Shown one piece after another: positions 57,045 to 64,000 of a stretch of DNA of 64,000 nucleotides (within the stretch, counting starts at the first letter, position 1; every line of letters begins with the position of its first letter). The translations under genes were made by a program, and so were the position numbers. The notes beneath the pieces were generated by a model, which was given only the letters and a program-made list of their open reading frames with translations, did not search any database and was not told where the DNA came from. Origin of the DNA: Comamonadaceae bacterium (GTDB lineage: Bacteria > Pseudomonadota > Gammaproteobacteria > Burkholderiales > Burkholderiaceae_C); contig JAIXSQ010000005.1 in NCBI GenBank assembly GCA_027484575.1, positions 1-64,000 on the forward strand. Direction: 5' to 3'.

Positions 57045-57778
57045 TGGCGGCGCTGCGGGCGGTCTGGCGGCTGCTGCGCGCGCTGCTGACGGCGTTGCGC
57101 GGCCTGGCCACCATCCTGTTCGTGTTCCCGCGCCTGGACGATGCGCAGCGTGCGCAGCGGGTGCAGGACTGGGCCCGCCGCATGCTGGGCGTGCTGGGCA
57201 TCGGCCTGCAGCTGCGCGGCCAGCCGCCTTTGCGCGGGCCGCTGCTGCTGGTGTCCAACCACATCTCGTGGCTCGACATCCTCGTGCTGCACGCGGGGCG
57301 CCACTGCCGCTTCGTCTCCAAGTCCGAGGTGCGGCAGTGGCCGCTGATCGGCACGCTGGCCACGGGCGCCGGCACGCTGTACATCGAGCGCGCCTCGCGC
57401 CGCGACGCGATGCGCGTGGTGCACCAGATGGCGGCCGCGCTGCAGTCGGGCGACATCCTGGCCGTGTTTCCCGAGGGCACGACCAGCGATGGCGTGGACC
57501 TGCTGCCCTTCCACGCCAACCTGGTCCAGGCCGCCGTCGCGGCCGACGTGCCCGCGCAGCCGGTGGCGCTGCAATTCATCGAGACCCACACCGGCCGCCG
57601 CAGCCTGTCCCCCTGCTACATCGGCGACGACACGCTGGTGGGGTCGCTGTGGCGCACGCTGACCGGCCCGGCGATCACGGCGGTGGTGGCCTACGGCACC
57701 CCGCAGCGAGCCCAGGGCCGCGACCGGCGCGCCTGGGCGGCCGACCTGCGGCACGCGGTGCAGGACCTGCGGGCCTGA
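57044..57778 (+). CDS. plsC: 1-acyl-sn-glycerol-3-phosphate acyltransferase, PlsC-like
   Basis: This membrane acyltransferase of 244 residues has a hydrophobic N-terminal segment (LLRALLTALRGLATILFVFP). The catalytic HX4D is in SNHISWLDILVLHAG, and GTLYIERASRRDAM and FPEGTTSDGVDLLPF follow. The FPEGT motif marks the phosphatidic acid synthesis family. It may acylate lysophosphatidate or lyso-ornithine lipids (OlsA type). The start is in TGATGG after pyrX. Confidence 0.9.
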   Translation: MAALRAVWRLLRALLTALRGLATILFVFPRLDDAQRAQRVQDWARRMLGVLGIGLQLRGQPPLRGPLLLVSNHISWLDILVLHAGRHCRFVSKSEVRQWPLIGTLATGAGTLYIERASRRDAMRVVHQMAAALQSGDILAVFPEGTTSDGVDLLPFHANLVQAAVAADVPAQPVALQFIETHTGRRSLSPCYIGDDTLVGSLWRTLTGPAITAVVAYGTPQRAQGRDRRAWAADLRHAVQDLRA

Positions 57779-57801
57779 GCGCCTGAGCGCCTGGGCGCGT
57801 C

Positions 57802-57823
57802 GCCTCCTGCGATCGCAGGAGGC
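57802..57823. terminator. 22-bp perfect palindrome after plsC
   Basis: GCCTCCTGCGATCGCAGGAG followed by GC forms a perfect palindrome centred on GCGATCGC, about 24 bp after the plsC stop. It could fold into an 11-bp stem in RNA with no U-tract. It is terminator-like or a protein site. Three short copies of CTGAGCGC-type sequence lie just before it. Confidence 0.45.
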
Positions 57824-57890
57824 CTGCGGGCCATCCCGGATGCACCGGGGCTGCCGCCGGCCGAAGGTGCATGGCGTCCCAGGAGATCCC

Positions 57891-58232
57891 ATGTCCCCAC
57901 GCCTGTTGTCCCTCTATGCCGCCGCCCTGGCTGGCGGCGCCGGCCTGGCCGCGGCGCAGCTGCCCGCCGCGGCCCCGCCGCCGAGCGCGCCCGCGCCGTT
58001 CCCCGCGCCGCCGCCGCTGCCCAAGGGTGGCGGGCCGTGGATGCCCGCTGCGCCGGACGCCGCGGCCGGCCGTGCCGAGTGGGAGCGTTGGCGCCTGGAG
58101 ACCGAGGGCGCGCGCCGCCGCCTCGAGTCTGCGCGCGCAGCCGGCACGCTGGACGTGCCGGACTACCGGCAGGGGATGGAGGCCTACCGCGATGGCATGC
58201 AGCGCTACCGCGGCGGCGTGGGTGGGCGCTGA
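57891..58232 (+). CDS. Exported Pro-rich protein of unknown function
   Basis: This 113-residue protein begins at an ATG preceded by AGGAG. A signal peptide is likely (LLSLYAAALAGGAGLAAAQL). It is followed by a Pro/Ala/Phe-rich stretch (PAPFPAPPPLPKGGGPWMPA) and a charged helix (WERWRLETEGARRRLESARA). The ending YRDGMQRYRGGVGGR is Gly-rich. I do not recognise the family. It is followed 17 bp later by another unknown gene and may be co-transcribed with it. Confidence 0.55.
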   Translation: MSPRLLSLYAAALAGGAGLAAAQLPAAAPPPSAPAPFPAPPPLPKGGGPWMPAAPDAAAGRAEWERWRLETEGARRRLESARAAGTLDVPDYRQGMEAYRDGMQRYRGGVGGR

Positions 58233-58249
58233 CCTCCGGCACGCCCGCG

Positions 58250-58792
58250 ATGCTCGAGGACCTTCTCGCCGATGCGCAGCGGCTGCTGCTGCCGCTGCTG
58301 GCCGGCGTGGCCCTGTTCAGCGCCCCGCTGGTGCTGCTGTCGCGCGCGGCCGTGCGGCGGGGCCGCGATGGCGCACCGCCGGTGGCTGGCGCGGCCACGC
58401 TGATCATCGCCTTCGGCCTGCTGGGCGGCGTTGCCGGCCTGCTCACCGGCAATTCACGCCAGCCGATCGCCGGCCCACTGCTCACGGGCCTGCTCGGGCT
58501 GATCGGCGGCCTGCTGTCCTACCTGTTCAGCAAGGAGCCCGCCGGCGAGCACCGCGCACACATCCCCTTCCTGCTGGTGGCGCTCGTGCTCAACACCGTG
58601 GCCGGCCTCAGCGTCGGGAGTTCCTACCGCAAGAGCTTCGAGGAGGCGGCGTTCCGGCGCGAGCTGTGGAAGCTGTGCCATGAACGGGTCGAACTCGAGG
58701 TGCGCAAGGCCCGTGCCCTGCAGGCGCTGGAGCCCGCGCGCGCCGTGGCGGCGGCCGCAGCGCCAGCCCCGGCTGCACCTCTGTGCCCGTGA
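58250..58792 (+). CDS. Membrane protein of unknown function
   Basis: This 180-residue protein has about four hydrophobic segments (LLLPLLAGVALFSAPLVLLS, TLIIAFGLLGGVAGLLTGNS, LLTGLLGLIGGLLSYLFSK, HIPFLLVALVLNTVAGLSVG) and a charged C-terminal tail (KSFEEAAFRRELWKLCHERV). The family is not recognised. The start ATG (MLEDLLAD) lies 17 bp after the previous gene; no clear ribosome site is seen. It converges with the iron ATPase gene at a distance of 4 bp. Confidence 0.6.
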   Translation: MLEDLLADAQRLLLPLLAGVALFSAPLVLLSRAAVRRGRDGAPPVAGAATLIIAFGLLGGVAGLLTGNSRQPIAGPLLTGLLGLIGGLLSYLFSKEPAGEHRAHIPFLLVALVLNTVAGLSVGSSYRKSFEEAAFRRELWKLCHERVELEVRKARALQALEPARAVAAAAAPAPAAPLCP

Positions 58793-58796
58793 AGCC

Positions 58797-59897
<1,101 letters not shown>

Positions 59898-59914
59898 GGG
59901 CTGCGATTCTAGAT

Positions 59915-59935
59915 GCGTACAATTCTCATTCTCAC
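59915..59935. promoter_or_regulatory. Probable Fur box between divergent fbpC and fbpB
   Basis: On the minus strand GAGAATGAGAAT (59933-59922) gives two of the three GATAAT-like hexamers of a Fur box; the third matches poorly. TACAAT (plus strand, 59918-59923) and TAGAAT (minus strand, 59911-59906) are -10-like elements that overlap or flank it. Binding here could repress both iron-transport genes when iron is replete. Confidence 0.5.
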
Positions 59936-60000
59936 GAGGGCTCGCTCGAGCCGTCCCAGCCCACCTCCGCGTTCCGCAAGGCTCCCCTTCTCCCGTCCCC

Positions 60001-61608
60001 ATGCGCCGGCTCCAAGATGCCCTGCTGCTGGTCCTGGCGCTGCTGATCGTGCTGCCCGTGGGGGCGGTGCTGGCCTCGTGGCTGCAGTGGGACGCAGCCA
60101 GTGGCCAGATCCTGCGCGAGATGGCGGCGACCGTGCTGCCCGGGTATGCGCTCACCAGCCTGGGCCTGTGCCTGGCCGTCGGCCTGGGTGTGGCCGTGGT
60201 CGGCACGGGCGCCGCGGCGGCCGTCACGCTGTTCGACTTCCCGGGCCGCCGCGTCTTCGAATGGGCCTTGCTGCTGCCCCTGGCCGTGCCGGCCTACGTG
60301 GTGGCCTATGCCTACACCGACTTCCTGCAGTTCAGCGGGCCCCTGCAGGGCTGGATCCGTGCCGCCACCGGGCTGGAGGGCCGTGTCTTTCCCGAGGTGC
60401 GCAACGCGCCGGGCGCGGCGCTGGTGTTCGTCTTCACGCTCTATCCCTACGTCTACCTGCTCGCGCGCGCGGCCCTGGGCGAGCGCGCCTCGCACCTGAT
60501 GGAAGCCGCGCGGCTGCTGGGAGCGCCGCTGCGCACGCGCCTGCTGACGGTCGCGATCCCGCTGGCGCGGCCGGCGGTGGCGGCCGGCACGGCACTGGCC
60601 CTAATGGAGACGCTGGCCGACTTCGGCGTGGCCAGCTACTTCGGCATCCAGACCTTCTCGACCGGCATCTACAAGGCCTGGCTGGCGATGGACAACCGGG
60701 TGGCGGCGGCGCAGCTGGCGACCACGCTGCTGGCGCTGGTGGCCGTGCTGCTGGCGCTGGAGCACCGGGCGCAGCGCCGCATGCGCTTCGCGGCCGCCCG
60801 CGGCGCCCGGGCTGGCTCGCAGGAGGCGCAGGCCGTGCGGCTGCGGGGCGGGCACGCCGCGGCCGCCGCGCTGTGCTGCGCCGCCCCGGTACTGCTGGGC
60901 TTCGTGCTGCCGGTGGCCTTCATGCTGCGGCCGATGCTCGCCGACTGGGCCGGCCTGCCCTGGGACCGCTTCGCCCTGTGGGCCTGGCACAGCGTGCGGC
61001 TGGGGGCCATCGGCGCGCTGCTGGCCGTGGGCTGTGCACTGCTGCTCGGCGCCACGCTGCGGCGCCGCCCGGGCCCGCTCACCCACGGCGTGGTGCGGCT
61101 GGCCGGGCTGGGCTACGCTGTGCCCGGCGCGGTGATCGTTGTGGGCCTGCTGCTGCCGGTGGGCTGGCTGCAGCAGGTGCTGCCGCAGGCACCGGCCATC
61201 GCCTGGGTGACGGGCACCGTGCTGGGGGTGACCTGGGCCTACCTGGTGCGCTTCATGTCGGTGGCGCTGCAGTCGGTGCAGAGCGGCTACGCGCGCATCC
61301 CTGCCAGCTTCGACGACAGCGCCCGCATGCTGGGCACCGGACGCTATGCGCTGCTGGCCCGGGTGCACTGGCCGCTGCTGCGCCGCTCGGTTGCCGCAGC
61401 GGGCCTGCTGGTGTTCGTGGACGTCATGAAGGAACTGCCCGCGACCATGCTGCTGCGGCCGTTCAACACCGACACCCTCGCCGTGGTGGCCTACCAGCTG
61501 GCCCGCGACGAGCGCCTGGGCGAGGCCGCGCTGCCGTCGCTGGCGCTGGTGCTGGTGGGATTGCTGCCGGTCGTGCTGCTCAGCCGCACGCTGCGGCGCG
61601 AGGGCTGA
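60001..61608 (+). CDS. fbpB: Fe3+ ABC transporter permease, FbpB-like
   Basis: This two-domain permease of 535 residues has about twelve hydrophobic segments. Two EAA-type loops are visible, EAARLLGAPLRTRLLTVAIP in the first half and DSARMLGTGRYALLARVHWP in the second, which contact the ATPase. The first helix is LLLVLALLIVLPVGAVLASW. This two-in-one permease type is typical of Fe3+ importers (SfuB/FbpB). The periplasmic iron-binding protein (FbpA) is not in this window. It is divergent from fbpC with about 100 bp between starts, which contain the Fur-box candidate. Confidence 0.88.
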   Translation: MRRLQDALLLVLALLIVLPVGAVLASWLQWDAASGQILREMAATVLPGYALTSLGLCLAVGLGVAVVGTGAAAAVTLFDFPGRRVFEWALLLPLAVPAYVVAYAYTDFLQFSGPLQGWIRAATGLEGRVFPEVRNAPGAALVFVFTLYPYVYLLARAALGERASHLMEAARLLGAPLRTRLLTVAIPLARPAVAAGTALALMETLADFGVASYFGIQTFSTGIYKAWLAMDNRVAAAQLATTLLALVAVLLALEHRAQRRMRFAAARGARAGSQEAQAVRLRGGHAAAAALCCAAPVLLGFVLPVAFMLRPMLADWAGLPWDRFALWAWHSVRLGAIGALLAVGCALLLGATLRRRPGPLTHGVVRLAGLGYAVPGAVIVVGLLLPVGWLQQVLPQAPAIAWVTGTVLGVTWAYLVRFMSVALQSVQSGYARIPASFDDSARMLGTGRYALLARVHWPLLRRSVAAAGLLVFVDVMKELPATMLLRPFNTDTLAVVAYQLARDERLGEAALPSLALVLVGLLPVVLLSRTLRREG

Positions 61609-61629
61609 ACCGCAGGCCGGTCAGCCCGT

Positions 61630-61860
61630 TCATTCGGCGACGAGGTCGCCGCCCGCTTGTTCCTGGGGCTGCTTGCGGAACACCACCTCGCCGGTGGGCA
61701 CGTGCACGACCCGGATCTCCTGGCCGCGGCTGCTGCTCTTGGCCGCGACCGCCACGGCCAGGGCACGGTCGCTGAGGAAGAGCTGCCGCGCGCCGGAGCC
61801 CGGCAGCAGGCGGTGGGCGATCGGCTGGTTGCTCTCGATCCTGTATTCGGCGGCTGTCAT
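61630..61860 (-). CDS. Small hypothetical protein
   Basis: This 76-residue protein of unknown family has a compact beta-like composition (ALAVAVAAKSSSRGQEIRVV, VHVPTGEVVFRKQPQEQAGG) and no signal peptide or membrane helix. The phrase PTGEVVFRK suggests a small beta-sandwich. It lies downstream of the small zinc-motif gene on the minus strand, convergent with fbpB at a distance of 21 bp. Confidence 0.6.
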   Translation of the reverse strand: MTAAEYRIESNQPIAHRLLPGSGARQLFLSDRALAVAVAAKSSSRGQEIRVVHVPTGEVVFRKQPQEQAGGDLVAE

Positions 61861-61971
61861 GCTGCGCTACCTCGCTCTCTTCACGCATCGAACCTTGTCG
61901 TGGGCACGGCTCCCGTTGGGGTGGCGTGCGCAGCGAAGGTTAGCGGCGGTGTCCGGCGCGTCTGTAGGACG

Positions 61972-62196
61972 TCACCGCGAGGGCGGGAACGGGGGCGTAC
62001 CCGTGCCGGTCGTCCCGTGCAGCGCGGCGCCGCGCGTGGCGGCCGCAGCAGCGACCGCCGTCTTGCTGGCCAGGAAATGGCGCCCACAGGCGCTGCACGA
62101 CCAGTGCCGCAGGCTGGGCAGCAACCAGCGCATCCAGCCGCGCCGCGGCTCGCGCACGTAGGGGGCGCCGGTGCATTCGCAGGGGTGGAAGTCCAT
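61972..62196 (-). CDS. Small Cys-rich (zinc-ribbon-like) protein
   Basis: This 74-residue frame starts at ATG (MDFHPCECTGAPYVREPRRG). Cysteines in CEC near the N-terminus and CSAC (LRHWSCSACGRHFLASKT) suggest a zinc ribbon with two Cys pairs. The intervening WMRWLLPSLRHWSC is basic and aromatic. The C-terminal third is low-complexity Ala/Gly/Thr-rich. It follows tRNA-Arg(CCU) by 63 bp on the same strand. Family unknown. Confidence 0.55.
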   Translation of the reverse strand: MDFHPCECTGAPYVREPRRGWMRWLLPSLRHWSCSACGRHFLASKTAVAAAAATRGAALHGTTGTGTPPFPPSR

Positions 62197-62259
62197 GCCC
62201 GCTTGTAGCAAGCGACCGTGAAAAATTCCGCAGAAATTTGTAACGCGGCCGGGGCGGCA

Positions 62260-62334
62260 TGGTGCCCCCGGCAGGAATCGAACCTGCATCTAGCGCTTAG
62301 GAGGCGCTCGTTCTATCCATTGAACTACGGCGGC
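62260..62334 (-). tRNA. tRNA-Arg (CCU)
   Basis: The 75-nt gene has an encoded CCA end. The D arm is GTTC...GAAC, the anticodon arm AGCGC-CTCCTAA-GCGCT with CCT, and the T arm GCAGG-TTCGATT-CCTGC. The acceptor stem GCCGCCG / CGGGGGC pairs except for one G-G at position 4:69. It reads AGG codons. Confidence 0.92.
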
Positions 62335-62413
62335 CGCGAAGGGCGGGCGCATTGTATGCGCCCACCCTTCTCGTGCCGCCGTGCGGCCGTCCTGGGGCTC
62401 CCACTCCCCCTGC

Positions 62414-62440
62414 CCCCTCTCCCTCCGGGAGGGAGAGGGG
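62414..62440. repeat. Long C/G-rich palindromic hairpin, REP-like
   Basis: A 13-bp inverted repeat (CCCCTCTCCCTCC / GGAGGGAGAGGGG) with almost no loop sits in a C/G-rich block (about 62400-62485) between the VWA gene and tRNA-Arg. Such blocks recur in many Burkholderiales intergenic regions. It may also end the VWA transcript. Confidence 0.55.
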
Positions 62441-62486
62441 TTCGGGACGGTGGTGGGGTGGGGGCGGAGCCGGGGGAGGGGGCGCC

Positions 62487-63677
62487 CTATTTGGAGAGGA
62501 GGCGCATGCACTCTTCCAGGCCCTTGAGGGTCAGGGGGTACATGCGGTTGTTCATCAGCTGCTGGATGACGGAGATGCTCTGGCGGTACTGCCAGACGCC
62601 CTGGGGCTCGGGATTGATCCAGGCGAACTTGGGGAAGGCGTTGGTCAGGCGCTGCAGCCACTCGGCGCCGGCTTCCTCGTTGTTGTATTCCACGCTGCCG
62701 CCCGGCTGCAGGATCTCGTACGGGCTCATGGTGGCGTCGCCCACGAAGACCAGCTTGTAGTCCTTGTTGTACTTGCGGATCACGTCCCAGGTCGGGAACT
62801 TCTCGGCGAAGCGACGCCGGTTGTTCTTCCACATGAAGTCGTAGACGCAGTTGTGGAAGTAGTAGAACTCCAGGTGCTTGAACTCGGCCTTCGCGGCCGA
62901 GAACAGCTCCTCGACGCGCGCGATGTGCTCGTCCATCGTGCCGCCCACGTCCATCAGCAGCAGCACCTTCACGTTGTTGTGCCGCTCGGGGACCATCTTG
63001 ATGTCCAGGTACCCGGCGTTGGCCGCGGTCGAGCGGATGGTGTCGTCCAGGTCCAGCTCCTCCTCGGAGCCCTGGCGCGCGAACTTGCGCAGCCGGCGCA
63101 GCGCCACCTTGATGTTGCGGGTGCCCAGCTCCTGGCTGTCGTCGTAGTCCTTGTAGGCGCGCTGGTCCCAGACCTTCACGGCGCTGCGGTTGCGCGACTT
63201 GTCCTGCCCGATGCGGATGCCCTGCGGGTTGAAGCCGTAGGCGCCGAACGGCGAGGTGCCGCCGGTGCCGATCCACTTGTTGCCGCCCTCGTGGCGCGCC
63301 TTCTGCTCCTCGAAGCGCTTCTTGAGCGTCTCCATGAGCTCGTCCCAGCCCATCTTCTCGATCTTCGCCTTCTCCTCGGGCGACAGCTCCAGCTCCAGGT
63401 TCTTGCGCAGCCACTCCAGCGGCAGGTCCTTGCTGAAGTCGGCCAGCATCTCCACGCCCTTGAAGTAGGCGCCGAAGGCACGGTCGAACTTGTCGTAGTG
63501 CTTCTCGTCCTTGACCAGCGCGGTGCGGGCCAGGAAGTAGAAGTCGTCGAGGCTGTACGCGCCGTCGCTGGCCGGGCCGACGACGCCGGCCTGCAGCGCC
63601 TCGAGCAGGGCCAGGTATTCCTTGACCGACACCGGCAGCTTGGCGCCGCGCAGCGTGTAGAAGAAGTCGATCAGCAT
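62487..63677 (-). CDS. CoxE-like VWA domain protein
   Basis: This 396-residue protein of the CoxE/DUF VWA group starts MLIDFFYTLRGAKLPVSVKE. The N-terminal half is helical (DDFYFLARTALVKDEKHYDK). The VWA domain contains the MIDAS-like VLLLMDVGGTMDEHIARVEE, where DVGGT replaces DxSxS, common for this branch, and FYYFHNCVYDFMWK. CoxE-type proteins work with MoxR AAA ATPases in cofactor insertion or complex maturation. The MoxR partner is not adjacent: the gene upstream is an acetyltransferase. Confidence 0.88.
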   Translation of the reverse strand: MLIDFFYTLRGAKLPVSVKEYLALLEALQAGVVGPASDGAYSLDDFYFLARTALVKDEKHYDKFDRAFGAYFKGVEMLADFSKDLPLEWLRKNLELELSPEEKAKIEKMGWDELMETLKKRFEEQKARHEGGNKWIGTGGTSPFGAYGFNPQGIRIGQDKSRNRSAVKVWDQRAYKDYDDSQELGTRNIKVALRRLRKFARQGSEEELDLDDTIRSTAANAGYLDIKMVPERHNNVKVLLLMDVGGTMDEHIARVEELFSAAKAEFKHLEFYYFHNCVYDFMWKNNRRRFAEKFPTWDVIRKYNKDYKLVFVGDATMSPYEILQPGGSVEYNNEEAGAEWLQRLTNAFPKFAWINPEPQGVWQYRQSISVIQQLMNNRMYPLTLKGLEECMRLLSK

Positions 63678-63702
63678 GCGAGCCTCCCGGTGTGTCCGCG
63701 CG

Positions 63703-64000
63703 TCAGCCGCGCGGGCGGGACAGTTGATACAGCAGGTGCGCCTGCACCTCGGGCCATTCGCCCGCGGCCAGGCTGTACATCACCGTGTCGCGCACGGTGC
63801 CGTCGCGCCGCAGCGCATGGTGGCGCAGCACGCCGTCGCGGCGCGCGCCCAGCCGCTCGATCGCGCGCTGGCTGGCGACGTTGTAGTTGTCGGTGCGCCA
63901 GCCCACCAGCCGCGCGCCCAGGTCGTCGAAGGCATGGCGCAGCAGCAGCAGCTTGCAGGCGGTGTTGACGTGGCTGCGCTGCACGCTGGCGCGGTACCAG
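63703..64000 (-). CDS. GNAT acetyltransferase, RimJ/RimL-like (5' part outside window)
   Basis: The C-terminal 98 residues of an N-acetyltransferase are present; the gene continues beyond the right edge. Typical GNAT motifs appear: KLLLLRHAFDDLGARLVGWR (acetyl-CoA-binding region) and TDNYNVASQRAIERLGARRD (NxxSxRAIEKLGF-type), then VMYSLAAGEWPEVQAHL. This fits RimL-type transferases acting on ribosomal or small-molecule amines. It lies 25 bp upstream of the VWA gene on the same strand. Confidence 0.85.
   Translation of the reverse strand, partial: WYRASVQRSHVNTACKLLLLRHAFDDLGARLVGWRTDNYNVASQRAIERLGARRDGVLRHHALRRDGTVRDTVMYSLAAGEWPEVQAHLLYQLSRPRG

Overview
The window is a very GC-rich, densely packed chromosomal segment of a betaproteobacterium. 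It is most likely of order Burkholderiales, in or near Comamonadaceae. The grounds are codon use, two Bug-type periplasmic solute receptors, the rubredoxin-pilGHIJ-chpA order, the yqgE-ruvX-pyrR-pyrB-dihydroorotase-like order, and paaGIK. No rRNA, prophage, insertion sequence or CRISPR array was seen. Two tRNA genes are present.

Layout, left to right. (1) 1-3.8 kb: class Ia ribonucleotide reductase on the minus strand (nrdA, then the 5' part of nrdB). It is preceded by two copies of a promoter carrying paired NrdR boxes, exactly 205 bp apart. (2) 3.8-8.6 kb: five overlapping or abutting minus-strand genes, CcsA-like protein, small zinc-ribbon membrane protein, pilS, pilR, ampD. (3) 8.7-13.4 kb: ffh, then an M20 amidohydrolase flanked by two Bug receptors. 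(4) 13.5-22.5 kb: opgG-opgH (periplasmic glucans) and a hypothetical-miaB-glrK-qseG-glrR unit ending in a terminator. (5) 22.5-27.2 kb: quinone oxidoreductase, tRNA-Met, and a partial phenylacetate cluster (paaF divergent from paaGIK). (6) 27.2-34.6 kb: ubiH-like, dsbC, M61 peptidase and a DUF3108-like protein as an operon, a MOSC protein, and a membrane GGDEF-like protein with a degenerate signature. (7) 34.6-41.5 kb: ychF, a DedA/YqaA protein, dusB-fis-purH, thiD-hemL. (8) 41.6-51.6 kb: rubredoxin and the Pil-Chp chemosensory operon pilG-pilH-pilI-pilJ-chpA. (9) 51.6-57.8 kb: photolyase, then yqgE-(two 20-codon minigenes)-ruvX-pyrR-pyrB-inactive dihydroorotase-plsC. (10) 57.8-64 kb: two unknown proteins, a divergent Fe3+ ABC importer with a probable Fur site, two small hypotheticals, tRNA-Arg(CCU), a CoxE-like VWA protein and a truncated GNAT acetyltransferase.

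Most of the content is housekeeping: dNTP supply, pyrimidine and purine synthesis, tetrapyrrole and thiamine steps, SRP, and tRNA modification. Two regulatory modules for type IV pili occur (PilSR and Pil-Chp). Nothing here is clearly a new defence or mobile system. The least ordinary signals are non-coding or very small: the duplicated NrdR promoter module, and a 59-bp tandem repeat forming an unbroken chain of ATGA/GTGA start-stop overlaps between yqgE and ruvX.

Coordinates and motifs were read by eye. Family names rest on recognisable motifs and gene order, and no database search was run.
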